Source of the DNA: an uncultured Flavobacteriaceae bacterium
GTDB taxonomy: Bacteria > Bacteroidota > Bacteroidia > Flavobacteriales > Flavobacteriaceae
NCBI GenBank assembly: GCA_938041595.1
Contig: CALITN010000137.1
Location: forward strand, 1-8,467
Direction of reading: 5' to 3'
Length of the DNA stretch: 8,467 bases
Position numbers and translations under genes: made by a program. This document shows positions 1-6,540 of this stretch, piece by piece. The notes beneath the pieces were generated by a model, which was given only the letters and a program-made list of their open reading frames with translations, searched no databases and was not told the origin of the DNA. Position 1 is the first letter of the stretch, and each line of letters opens with the position of its first letter.

Positions 1-492
1 GCTGTGACTACGGCAACTATTTTTGGGTGTCATGTAGAAAATCCGCAACGCTATGGGGTGATTGCTTTTGACCAGAATGGAAAAGCCCTGTCGATTGAGG
101 AAAAGCCCATCAATCCAAAAAGCAACTATGCCGTAGTAGGACTTTATTTTTACCCCAACTCGGTAGTTGAAGTTGCCAAGCAGTTGGCTCCCAGCAGTCG
201 AGGAGAGTTGGAAATTACAGATGTCAACCAGCACTACTTGGATCAGGGAAATTTACAAGTTGAAACCTTGGGACAAGGCCATGCATGGTTAGATACGGGC
301 ACCCACGAATCCTTGATGGAAGCCACTCAGTTTATCCAAACAATCGAAAAACGCCAAGGATTAAAAATTGGTTGTTTGGAAGAAATCGCTTTTAAAAAAG
401 GCTTCATTAGTCGACAGCAATTATTGCAGGAGGCAGAAGAAATGAAATCCACACCTTATGGACAGTATTTGATCCATCGTTACGATTCCTGA
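1..492 (+). CDS. rfbA: Glucose-1-phosphate thymidylyltransferase RfbA/RmlA (5' end outside the window)
   Basis: This is the C-terminal 163 residues of the first enzyme of dTDP-L-rhamnose synthesis, which joins glucose-1-phosphate and dTTP to give dTDP-glucose in the cytoplasm. The frame is open from base 1, so the GTG at base 4 is an internal valine codon and not a start. Visible family motifs, numbered from the first complete codon, are EEKP (33-36), GELEITDVN (68-76) and WLDTGTHESLMEA (96-108). The end matches the usual RmlA tail, with EEIAFKKGFI at about 128-137 and YGQYL near the end. RmlA is normally about 290 residues, so roughly 125-130 residues are missing, including the N-terminal nucleotide-binding GGxGTRL loop. 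The TGA stop shares one base with the rfbC ATG (TGATG), which points to translational coupling. The identification is firm. Confidence 0.96.
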   Translation, partial: AVTTATIFGCHVENPQRYGVIAFDQNGKALSIEEKPINPKSNYAVVGLYFYPNSVVEVAKQLAPSSRGELEITDVNQHYLDQGNLQVETLGQGHAWLDTGTHESLMEATQFIQTIEKRQGLKIGCLEEIAFKKGFISRQQLLQEAEEMKSTPYGQYLIHRYDS

Positions 493-1064
493 TGACAGTC
501 ACCAAAACCCATTTTAAAGATCTTTTGCTGTTTCAGCCAAGTGTTCATTCAGATCCAAGAGGTTCCTTTTCGGAAACCTTCCGTTTGGAAGTCCTTGAAG
601 AAAACTTGGGACGTCAGATTGTTTTTGTGCAAGACAATGAGACCCATTCGACCTATGGAGTCATTCGAGGATTACACTATCAAATAGCACCCTTTGCACA
701 GTCTAAGTTAGTGCGAGTGGTTCAGGGAGAGGTGCTAGACGTTGTGGTAGATTTAAGAAAAAATGAAAAAACCTTTGGCAAGGTTTTTACCCAATTACTC
801 AGTGGAACAAATAAAACACAATTATTTGTCCCGAGAGGGTTTGCCCATGGTTATATAACCTTAAGCGAATCCTCAGTATTCCAATACAAGGTGGATAATT
901 ACTACAACAAAGCGAGTGAACGAAGCCTTCAATTTAATGATCCAGACCTAGCAATCGATTGGCAATTGCCAGTTTCCGATTGGATTTTTTCTGAAAAAGA
1001 CGGACAGAATCCATTGTTAAAGAAAGCGGTGGTTTTTGATTCAGACAGTCTGCACTATGAGTAG
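492..1064 (+). CDS. rfbC: dTDP-4-dehydrorhamnose 3,5-epimerase RfbC/RmlC
   Basis: This cupin-fold enzyme performs the third step of dTDP-L-rhamnose synthesis, epimerising C3 and C5 of dTDP-4-keto-6-deoxyglucose. At 190 residues it has the normal family length. Landmarks are DPRGSFSE (21-28), RGLHYQ (59-64) with the catalytic His62, Lys72, PRGFAHGY (114-121), Tyr132, and DPDLAIDW near 150-157. His62, Lys72 and Tyr132 lie one position from the His63, Lys73 and Tyr133 known in the Salmonella enzyme, so the active site appears intact. The ATG overlaps the last base of the rfbA stop, and no Shine-Dalgarno sequence precedes it. Its stop lies inside the start of rfbD. Confidence 0.97.
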   Translation: MTVTKTHFKDLLLFQPSVHSDPRGSFSETFRLEVLEENLGRQIVFVQDNETHSTYGVIRGLHYQIAPFAQSKLVRVVQGEVLDVVVDLRKNEKTFGKVFTQLLSGTNKTQLFVPRGFAHGYITLSESSVFQYKVDNYYNKASERSLQFNDPDLAIDWQLPVSDWIFSEKDGQNPLLKKAVVFDSDSLHYE

Positions 1065-1917
1065 AATTTTGGTTACAGGGGGTGATGGACAACTGGGGAA
1101 ATGCTTTCAACAGCAAGTCAAAAACATTCCCGAGTGGATCTTTTTTTTCCCAGGGCGAAATGAAGTGGATATCACCGATTTTCATTCTATAGAAACCTTT
1201 GTCAAAAAAAACCAAATCGACACGATTGTAAACACTGCTGCATATACCCAAGTTGATCAAGCAGAGGATAATGCCGAGCAAGCCTATGCAGTGAATGAAA
1301 AGGGCGTCGAAAATGTATTGCAAATAGCAAGTCAGCATCATTTGAAAACGATGTTTTTTTCAACAGATTATGTATTTCATTCAGTAAACAGTGATTTTTT
1401 AATAGAAAGTGACACTATTTTACCTCAAGGAGTTTATGCGCAATCCAAAGCAGCAGGAGAAGCCTTGATTGCAAAGGCTGCTTTCCCAACGATCCTAATT
1501 CGTACTTCTTGGCTGTTTAGCCCCTTTGGGAAAAACTTTGTTAAAACCATTCTAGCTTTGGCCGAATCGGATCAGACTCTCAAGGTTGTCAATGACCAAT
1601 GGGGCAGTCCTACTTATGGACTTGACCTAGCCATCGTTGCTTTGCAATTACTTCGGCATTACCCCTCACAAAAAAAAGTTTTTCATGTAGCCAATACAGG
1701 GGTCACCAACTGGTGTGCATTTGCCCAATCAATACTAAAACAGTCCGGACTCCAAAAGGAGGTGCAGGGAGTCCCGACCGAGGCCTACCCAACTCGAGCA
1801 CCAAGACCGCAGCGTTCTGCTTTAGGAACTTCCAAAATTCAATCCTATCTTGGAACTCCACTGAGGTCATGGGAAGAAGCTCTTGCCGATTGCTTGAATC
1901 AGTTGCAAAATGGATAA
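1057..1917 (+). CDS. rfbD: dTDP-4-dehydrorhamnose reductase RfbD/RmlD
   Basis: This extended short-chain dehydrogenase catalyses the last step of the pathway, NAD(P)H-dependent reduction of dTDP-4-keto-L-rhamnose to dTDP-L-rhamnose. I choose the ATG at 1057 (286 residues) over an upstream TTG at 1036, because the ATG puts the first beta strand (RILVTGG) directly at the N terminus and overlaps the rfbC stop by 8 bases (ATGAGTAG). Visible motifs are the nucleotide-binding GGDGQLG (8-14), STDYVF (102-107), the catalytic YAQSK (Tyr127, Lys131) and QWGSPTY (181-187). The C-terminal family motif usually written RPxNSxL reads RPQRSAL (250-256), a small deviation. The segment before the catalytic Tyr is also poorly conserved compared with the common YDG...Y pattern. 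Function is nevertheless well supported by motifs and context. Confidence 0.95.
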   Translation: MSRILVTGGDGQLGKCFQQQVKNIPEWIFFFPGRNEVDITDFHSIETFVKKNQIDTIVNTAAYTQVDQAEDNAEQAYAVNEKGVENVLQIASQHHLKTMFFSTDYVFHSVNSDFLIESDTILPQGVYAQSKAAGEALIAKAAFPTILIRTSWLFSPFGKNFVKTILALAESDQTLKVVNDQWGSPTYGLDLAIVALQLLRHYPSQKKVFHVANTGVTNWCAFAQSILKQSGLQKEVQGVPTEAYPTRAPRPQRSALGTSKIQSYLGTPLRSWEEALADCLNQLQNG

Positions 1918-2911
1918 AAAACAAACCATATTGATAACGGGGGGTGCCGGATTTATTGGCTCCCACTTGGTGTTGCACATGGCAACACACTACTCCCATT
2001 ATCATATTGTGAATTTGGATGCCTTGACCTATGCAGCAAACCTTTCGCTTCTGGATGCGCTATCCAATGCCGATAATTATACTTTTATCCAAGGGGATAT
2101 TCGGGATCGAAGTTTTATCAAAGAGCTGTTTGATACTTACGCCTTTGATCATGTCATTCATCTGGCGGCAGAATCTCATGTGGACAATTCCATAGCCAAT
2201 CCTGCTGTTTTTGCAGAGACCAACGTGTTGGGAACTCTGAATCTTTTGGAAGCCGCAAAAAACCGCTGGGAGGGAACATTGGCGGAGCATCTTTTTTATC
2301 ATGTTTCTACCGATGAGGTTTTTGGAAGCTTAGGAGATCATGGCTTCTTTTCCGAAACGACTCCCTACGATCCACGGTCTCCTTATTCGGCTTCCAAGGC
2401 AAGTTCTGACCATCTTGTTCGTGCCTATTATCATACGTATCAACTCCCGGTTTTAATTTCTAATTGTTCTAATAATTATGGGCCCCATCAACATGAGGAA
2501 AAGCTGATTCCACTTTTTATTAAAAATATTATTGAAGGAAAAACCCTACCCGTTTATGGAGCGGGAACCAACATACGAGATTGGCTTTATGTCAAAGACC
2601 ATGTTCAAGCCATGGATGCCATTTTTCATCGTGGAACAGTTGGTGAGACCTACCTTGTTGGAGGAAATAATGAATTGCGAAATATAGATCTAGTACGCTT
2701 ACTTATTCAATATACCGATGAACTCTTGGGGAACCCCAAAGGGGCCTCAGAGGCTTTAATCACCTATGTGACTGATCGCAAAGGGCATGACTTTCGGTAT
2801 GCTATTGATGCCACAAAGCTGAAACATCAACTTCAATGGGAGCCCAAAGCAAATTTTGAGGAAGCTCTAAAAGACACAATAGTTTGGTATCTTGGCAAGT
2901 ACAAATCTTAA
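1910..2911 (+). CDS. rfbB: dTDP-glucose 4,6-dehydratase RfbB/RmlB
   Basis: This NAD+-dependent extended SDR enzyme carries out the second step of the pathway, turning dTDP-glucose into dTDP-4-keto-6-deoxyglucose. Its 333 residues are a normal length. Motifs in order are GGAGFIG (11-17) for NAD binding, the dehydratase signature STDEVFG with Thr134-Asp135-Glu136, the catalytic YSASK (Tyr159, Lys163), SNNYGPHQ (187-194), NIRDWLYVKDH (221-231), and DRKGHDFRYAID (289-300), where Lys replaces the Pro most often seen after DR. The ATG overlaps the end of rfbD by 8 bases (ATGGATAA), continuing the coupled chain. The gene order A-C-D-B places the second-step enzyme last. Confidence 0.97.
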   Translation: MDKKQTILITGGAGFIGSHLVLHMATHYSHYHIVNLDALTYAANLSLLDALSNADNYTFIQGDIRDRSFIKELFDTYAFDHVIHLAAESHVDNSIANPAVFAETNVLGTLNLLEAAKNRWEGTLAEHLFYHVSTDEVFGSLGDHGFFSETTPYDPRSPYSASKASSDHLVRAYYHTYQLPVLISNCSNNYGPHQHEEKLIPLFIKNIIEGKTLPVYGAGTNIRDWLYVKDHVQAMDAIFHRGTVGETYLVGGNNELRNIDLVRLLIQYTDELLGNPKGASEALITYVTDRKGHDFRYAIDATKLKHQLQWEPKANFEEALKDTIVWYLGKYKS

Positions 2912-2924
2912 AAAAAAATCAGTT

Positions 2925-3311
2925 ATGTATTATTTGCACTCGGGATTACTGGTGTGGAGAGTTGTGCTTTCCAGCTTTTTTTTAACTCATGGACTGAGTA
3001 AATGGGAACGATTGTTTGCGGATGAAATTAAATTTGGGAACCCTATTGGCTTGGGTCCAGAACTTTCGTTGGTGCTGATTGTCATTGCAGAAGTTGTGGC
3101 TCCTTTGTTTATCATTATGGGTTTTAAGACCCGTTGGGCCACTCTTTTTCCGATCATAGCGATGGGTGTTGCCGCTTTTGTCGTTCATGCCGACGATCCC
3201 TTTGGCAGAATGGAAAAGGCACTACTATACCTCTTTGGATATCTTCTTTTGGCTATGACAGGTCCTGGGAAATATTCGTTAGATCATTTGCTTGACAGAG
3301 AGCGCAGATAG
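2925..3311 (+). CDS. DoxX-family small membrane protein
   Basis: This 128-residue inner-membrane protein belongs to the DoxX-like group. About four hydrophobic segments are visible, near residues 6-22, 47-66, 70-88 and 98-112. Typical family landmarks are THGLSKW (21-27) after the first helix and GPGKYSLDHLL (113-123) at the end. An upstream in-frame TTG at 2892 would overlap rfbB, but I prefer the ATG at 2925, which starts just before the first membrane segment. It lies 13 bases after the rfbB stop, so it probably shares the rhamnose operon transcript. Nothing in the sequence ties it to rhamnose chemistry. Members of this family have been linked to quinone or redox functions, but no specific activity can be assigned here. 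Confidence 0.85.
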   Translation: MYYLHSGLLVWRVVLSSFFLTHGLSKWERLFADEIKFGNPIGLGPELSLVLIVIAEVVAPLFIIMGFKTRWATLFPIIAMGVAAFVVHADDPFGRMEKALLYLFGYLLLAMTGPGKYSLDHLLDRERR

Positions 3312-3326
3312 GAAATGTCTTAGGGC

Positions 3327-3357
3327 CTTGTAGATTGCTGTAAAAACGCTATATTTG
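3327..3357 (+). promoter_or_regulatory. Probable promoter of rplU-rpmA (Bacteroidota type)
   Basis: TATATTTG at 3350-3357 matches the Bacteroidota -7 consensus TAnnTTTG. CTTG at 3327-3330 is one base off the -33 TTTG, with a 19-base spacer that fits known promoters of this phylum. Transcription would start near 3363, leaving a leader of only about a dozen bases before the rplU ATG at 3377. The placement between the DoxX gene and a ribosomal gene supports the call. It rests on sequence match alone. Confidence 0.65.
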
Positions 3358-3376
3358 CCGTCCAAAAACAGATTAA

Positions 3377-3925
3377 ATGTACGCAATTGTAGAGATAGCA
3401 GGGCAGCAATTTAAAGTTGCACAAGACCAAAAGCTTTTCGTACACCGTCTCGACGCCAAAGAAGGAGCAAAAGTTTCCTTTGACAACGTGTTGTTGCTAG
3501 ACGATGGAAAGAAAGTGACTGTTGGCGCCCCGGCTATAAAAGGAGCTTCTGTAGAAGCTAAGGTTACCAGCCACCTCAAAGGAGACAAGGTAATCGTATT
3601 TAAAAAGAAAAGACGTAAAGGCTACCGTGTCAAAAACGGACATCGCCAAGCCCTTACCGAATTAATCATCGAAGGCATCACTGCCATCGGAGCTAAAAAA
3701 GCAGCCCCTAAAAAAGCGGCTCCTGCTCCTGCCAAAGAGGAAAAACCAAAGGCCAAAGCGAAAGCCGCTGCACCAAAGAAAACAGCTGCACCTAAAAAAG
3801 CTGCGCCAGCCGCTGATCTTTCATCCAAAACAGTTGCTGAACTAAAAGCAATGGCGAAGGATAAAGAGATTTCAGGATATTCCTCCATGAAAAAAGCGGA
3901 TCTCATCAAAGCATTAAGTAACTAA
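3377..3925 (+). CDS. rplU: Ribosomal protein L21 with Lys/Ala/Pro-rich linker and C-terminal Rho_N/SAP-like module
   Basis: Residues 1 to about 103 are a complete bacterial L21 (bL21), a large-subunit protein that binds 23S rRNA. It starts MYAIVEIAGQQ and carries the basic signature region KKKRRKGYRVKNGHRQALT (76-94). L21 is normally about 103 residues, but this one has 182. Residues 104-147 form a low-complexity linker of Ala, Lys and Pro with repeated AAPKKAA-like units, resembling histone H1 tails. Residues 148-181 read as two short helices with LSSKTVAELKAMAK and SSMKKADLIKAL, the pattern of Rho_N, SAP or HeH modules that bind RNA or DNA. The reading frame is continuous, so this is a genuine fusion. 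Similar extended L21 proteins are, as far as I recall, common in Flavobacteriia. The role of the tail is unknown. It is followed by rpmA after 18 bases. Confidence 0.95.
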   Translation: MYAIVEIAGQQFKVAQDQKLFVHRLDAKEGAKVSFDNVLLLDDGKKVTVGAPAIKGASVEAKVTSHLKGDKVIVFKKKRRKGYRVKNGHRQALTELIIEGITAIGAKKAAPKKAAPAPAKEEKPKAKAKAAAPKKTAAPKKAAPAADLSSKTVAELKAMAKDKEISGYSSMKKADLIKALSN

Positions 3926-3943
3926 TCCTAAAAGATATAAGCC

Positions 3944-4204
3944 ATGGCTCACAAAAAAGGAGTAGGGAGTTCTAAAAACGGTAGAGAATCCGAATCGAAA
4001 CGGCTCGGAGTTAAGATATTCGGCGGGCAAGCGGCACGTGCGGGGAACATTATTGTTCGTCAGCGTGGAACAGCTCACAATCCCGGTGAAAACGTATATC
4101 TTGGAAAAGACCACACCTTGCACGCAAAAGTGGATGGTGTTGTTCATTTTGCCAAAAAGAGAGACAATAAGTCTTATGTGTCTATCATCCCATTTGAGGC
4201 ATAG
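3944..4204 (+). CDS. rpmA: Ribosomal protein L27
   Basis: This is an 86-residue bL27, the large-subunit protein whose N terminus reaches toward the peptidyl transferase centre. The start MAHKKGVGSSKNGRESESK is the canonical N terminus without the cleaved extension found in Firmicutes. RLGVKIFGGQ (20-29) and the GNIIVRQRGT segment (34-43) are typical. It sits 18 bases after rplU in the near-universal rplU-rpmA pair and is probably cotranscribed from the promoter upstream of rplU. A strong terminator follows 22 bases after the stop. There is no purine-rich Shine-Dalgarno sequence before the ATG. Confidence 0.97.
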   Translation: MAHKKGVGSSKNGRESESKRLGVKIFGGQAARAGNIIVRQRGTAHNPGENVYLGKDHTLHAKVDGVVHFAKKRDNKSYVSIIPFEA

Positions 4205-4226
4205 ACATCCCTCATTAACAAACCAT

Positions 4227-4258
4227 AAAAAACCCGCTACATTCGTAGCGGGTTTTTT
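4227..4258. terminator. Bidirectional intrinsic terminator between rpmA and ahcY
   Basis: A perfect 14-bp inverted repeat pairs 4227-4240 (A6 followed by CCCGCTAC) with 4245-4258 (GTAGCGGG followed by T6) around a four-base loop ATTC. On the + strand it gives a GC-rich stem followed by a T run, ending the rplU-rpmA transcript. On the - strand the A6 becomes the T run, so it can also end the ahcY transcript, whose stop codon lies at 4294-4296. The two genes are convergent, so one shared terminator makes sense. Confidence 0.92.
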
Positions 4259-4293
4259 TATACCTATTTAGGGAGCCTGATGCTTTAGGGCTC

Positions 4294-5616
4294 TTAGTAG
4301 CGGTAGTATTCTGGTTTGTAAGGCCCTTCAACTGTCACGCCAATATAATCGGCCTGATCGGTGCTTAGGCTTTCCAGTTCTGCTCCTAGGTTTTTCAAGT
4401 GAAGAGCAGCCACCTTTTCATCTAGTTTTTTCGGGAGCATATAAACCTTGTTCTCGTATTGATCCGTATTTGTCCACAGTTCGATCTGCGCCAAGGTTTG
4501 GTTGGTAAAAGAATTACTCATTACAAAACTGGGATGTCCAGTGGCACAACCCAAATTAACCAAACGCCCCTCTGCTAAGACAATAATTTCTTTATTGTCT
4601 TCTAATGTATACAGGTCAACCTGAGGTTTGATTTCAGATTTGGTATGACCGTAGTTTTTGTTCAACCAAGCCATATCAATCTCATTATCAAAATGCCCAA
4701 TGTTACAAACAATGGCTTTGTCTTTCATGGCCAAGAAATCCGACCCTTGCAAGATGTCTTTGTTACCGGTAGCGGTAATTACAATATCCGCATTTTCAAT
4801 AACTGTGGTAAGCTTTTTAACCTCATAACCATCCATGGCCGCTTGAAGGGCACAGATAGGATCTATTTCAGTCACGGTTACGATGGCACCAGCACCTCGG
4901 AAAGAAGCAGCGGTACCTTTTCCAACGTCTCCATAGCCACAGACTACCACACGCTTCCCAGCCATCATAAGGTCTGTTGCACGACGGACGGCATCCACGG
5001 CACTTTCTTTACATCCGTATTTATTATCAAATTTAGATTTGGTCACCGAGTCATTCACGTTTATAGCGGGCAAGGGTAAGGTGCCATTTTTAACACGTTC
5101 GTATAAGCGGTGAACCCCAGTAGTAGTTTCTTCCGAAAGTCCTCTGATTGCTTCGGCCAATTCTGGAAAACGATCCAAAACCATATTAGTCAAATCCCCA
5201 CCATCGTCAAGGATCATGTTGAGGGGTTCTTTTTCTTCTCCAAAGAATAAGGTTTGCTCGATACACCAATCAAATTCTTCTTCATTCATTCCTTTCCATG
5301 CATAGACAGGAATTCCGGCAGCAGCGATCGCAGCAGCAGCGTGATCCTGTGTAGAAAAAATATTACAGGAGCTCCAAGTGACTTCGGCACCCAAAGCGAC
5401 TAAGGTCTCAATCAATACTGCAGTTTGAATCGTCATGTGCAAGCAACCAGCGATACGGGCTCCAGCTAGGGGTTTGCTCTGTCCGTATTCTTCACGCAAA
5501 GCCATCAATCCTGGCATCTCTGCTTCGGCTAGATGAATTTCTTTACGACCCCAGTCGGCCAAGCTAATGTCTTTTACCTTGTAGGGTACATAAGTAGTGT
5601 TCGTTTTCATTTCCAT
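4294..5616 (-). CDS. ahcY: S-adenosylhomocysteine hydrolase (adenosylhomocysteinase)
   Basis: This NAD+-dependent cytosolic enzyme splits S-adenosylhomocysteine into adenosine and homocysteine, removing the product inhibitor of methyltransferases. At 440 residues it is close to the compact form of the family. The first family signature, SCNIFSTQDHAAAAI, lies at 83-97, and the second, around the NAD-binding GYGDVGKG, at 227-234. Substrate-site residues known from the rat enzyme are present: His60, Asp138, Glu163, Lys193 and Asp197 within TKSKFDN, Cys202, and His308 in GHFD. The C terminus KPEYYRY is the usual tail that reaches a neighbouring subunit. Two nearby ATGs exist, at 5616 and 5610. 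I keep the longer form, but either is plausible. It is convergent with rpmA and divergent from the phosphopantetheinyl transferase gene. Confidence 0.97.
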   Translation of the reverse strand: MEMKTNTTYVPYKVKDISLADWGRKEIHLAEAEMPGLMALREEYGQSKPLAGARIAGCLHMTIQTAVLIETLVALGAEVTWSSCNIFSTQDHAAAAIAAAGIPVYAWKGMNEEEFDWCIEQTLFFGEEKEPLNMILDDGGDLTNMVLDRFPELAEAIRGLSEETTTGVHRLYERVKNGTLPLPAINVNDSVTKSKFDNKYGCKESAVDAVRRATDLMMAGKRVVVCGYGDVGKGTAASFRGAGAIVTVTEIDPICALQAAMDGYEVKKLTTVIENADIVITATGNKDILQGSDFLAMKDKAIVCNIGHFDNEIDMAWLNKNYGHTKSEIKPQVDLYTLEDNKEIIVLAEGRLVNLGCATGHPSFVMSNSFTNQTLAQIELWTNTDQYENKVYMLPKKLDEKVAALHLKNLGAELESLSTDQADYIGVTVEGPYKPEYYRY

Positions 5617-5621
5617 AATTC

Positions 5622-5629
5622 TATATTTG
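5622..5629 (+). promoter_or_regulatory. Possible -7 element for the phosphopantetheinyl transferase operon
   Basis: TATATTTG at 5622-5629 matches TAnnTTTG on the + strand, and is identical to the element before rplU. It would start transcription near 5635, about 39 bases before the ATG at 5674. No good -33 TTTG is seen 18-20 bases upstream, so the call is tentative. It lies on the ahcY side of the spacer and points across the ahcY promoter. Confidence 0.4.
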
Positions 5630-5642
5630 TAAAATAGATATG

Positions 5643-5674
5643 CAAAAATACAACCTTTTTATACCACAGCCCAA
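5643..5674 (-). promoter_or_regulatory. Probable ahcY promoter
   Basis: Read on the - strand, 5650-5643 is TATTTTTG, a full match to TAnnTTTG. A TTG at 5674-5672 lies 21 bases upstream as a weak -33 element and overlaps the start of the divergent gene. Transcription would start near 5637, giving a leader of about 20 bases to the ahcY ATG at 5616. The -7 match is good, but the -33 is not convincing. Confidence 0.5.
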
Positions 5675-6276
5675 TGCCGTTTGTCCTGCATCAACCACTT
5701 AGTGCGAAAGCGGACCTATGGGTATGGAAAATTGAAGAGTCCGAAGAATTACTACGGAAAGGATTACACTTTCATCCCAGACTTCAGCAACGATTAGCGA
5801 AGCTAAAGGCAGGGGCACAGAGAAAAGGAGTTTTAGCCGTTCAGCAGCTTCTTCTCAAAGCAGGAATCGATCCAATTGAAATGCAACATGATGCGGCAGG
5901 GATTCCTAGATTACCTTCTCAATATATTTCTATTTCGCATGCCAAAGGCTATGCTGCTATAGCATTGGGGAGTACTCCATTAGGAGTAGACATTGAACAG
6001 CTTCGCGATCAAGTGCAACGAATCACATCCAAGTTTGTGCATACTTCTGAAAACTTTGCCCAAACGACACCCGAATTGATTCAGTTATGGACTGCCAAGG
6101 AAGCAGTCTACAAAGCCCTAGAACTCCCGGGCATTCATTTGAGTCAACAACTATTGGTACATCCTTTTGAAAAGGGAACTGCTGAGGTGTGCCATCCCCA
6201 AAAAACACAATCATACGTACTATACTTTTTCGATTTTGATCAGCACAAGGCCACTGTGGCTCTTGAAAACACCTAG
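5674..6276 (+). CDS. Sfp-type 4'-phosphopantetheinyl transferase superfamily protein
   Basis: The protein is predicted to transfer the 4'-phosphopantetheine arm of coenzyme A to a serine of a carrier protein such as acyl carrier protein. At 200 residues it fits the Sfp-like rather than the roughly 120-residue AcpS type. The diagnostic motifs are present: SISH (86-89) before the central strand, GVDIE (104-108) with metal-binding Asp106 and Glu108, and WTAKEAVYK (139-147) with Lys142, Glu143 and Lys147. The N-terminal half is divergent, as is usual in this family. No carrier protein or synthase gene is present in the window, so the substrate is unknown. It could be the housekeeping enzyme for fatty-acid ACP if no AcpS exists elsewhere in the genome. 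The next gene begins 3 bases after its stop, suggesting an operon. Confidence 0.88.
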   Translation: MPFVLHQPLSAKADLWVWKIEESEELLRKGLHFHPRLQQRLAKLKAGAQRKGVLAVQQLLLKAGIDPIEMQHDAAGIPRLPSQYISISHAKGYAAIALGSTPLGVDIEQLRDQVQRITSKFVHTSENFAQTTPELIQLWTAKEAVYKALELPGIHLSQQLLVHPFEKGTAEVCHPQKTQSYVLYFFDFDQHKATVALENT

Positions 6277-6279
6277 CCA

Positions 6280-6540
6280 ATGCAACTTTCAGTAGAATTG
6301 ACACTCACACCCCTCAAAGATGATTTTGAACCAGCCATCAAGGCTTTTATCAAGAAGCTGCGCAGTTCAGGCTTTACCGTTTTGGAAAACCCCCTTAGTA
6401 CTCAGGTTTATGGCGACTATCAAGCCGTAATGAGCTTTTTGACCCAAGCGATTCAAGAAGTTTTTGAGCAGGAAGATGCGGTAGTCCTTCAAATAAAATT
6501 AATCAAAGGCGATCGTAGTAACTATGTCCCCAGTTTTTGA
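6280..6540 (+). CDS. MTH1187/YkoF-like thiamine-binding domain protein
   Basis: This is a small 86-residue cytosolic protein without signal peptide or membrane segment. It opens with SVELTLTPL (4-12), followed by an amphipathic helix (about 14-30), then GFTVLENPLSTQVYGDY (31-47), a second helix (about 48-64) and a final strand LQIKLIKGDRS (70-80). This beta-alpha-beta-beta-alpha-beta layout and the ENPLSTQVYGDY segment fit the MTH1187/YkoF family (thiamine_BP), single-domain relatives of Bacillus YkoF, which binds thiamine and its pyrimidine precursor. Ligand binding is inferred and not shown by the sequence. It starts 3 bases after the phosphopantetheinyl transferase and its last 17 bases overlap the pnuC-like gene. 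The TPP riboswitch about 1.2 kb downstream supports a link to thiamine. Confidence 0.75.
   Translation: MQLSVELTLTPLKDDFEPAIKAFIKKLRSSGFTVLENPLSTQVYGDYQAVMSFLTQAIQEVFEQEDAVVLQIKLIKGDRSNYVPSF

Noticed and set aside
1036..1056. An earlier TTG start for rfbD that adds seven residues
   Set aside because: The ATG at 1057 puts the nucleotide-binding strand at the usual N-terminal position and forms the short overlap pattern seen in the rest of the operon.
934..1341. A 135-residue open frame on the - strand across rfbC and rfbD
   Set aside because: Both overlapped genes are well-conserved enzymes on the other strand, and the frame matches no family I recognise.
3312..3349. A terminator after the DoxX gene
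   Set aside because: The region around AGGGCCT is nearly palindromic, but it leaves no proper loop and has no T run, so no terminator can be supported.
3686..3820. Repeated AAAAAAGC(A/G/T)GC units in rplU as a repeat array or mobile element trace
   Set aside because: They follow the codons of the Lys-Lys-Ala linker and vary at third positions, so they reflect low-complexity protein and not a DNA repeat element.
3622..3909. A 95-residue Ala/Phe-rich open frame on the - strand opposite rplU
   Set aside because: It is the antisense reading of the Lys/Ala/Pro-rich L21 tail and has no recognisable domain or start context.
4273..4293. A GAGCC/GGCTC inverted repeat next to the ahcY stop
   Set aside because: The stem is only 5 bp with an 11-base loop and no T run on either side. 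The 14-bp hairpin at 4227-4258 explains termination better.
4645..5079. A 144-residue open frame on the + strand inside ahcY
   Set aside because: It lies entirely opposite the conserved NAD-binding region of ahcY and reads as non-protein-like sequence, so it is a shadow frame.
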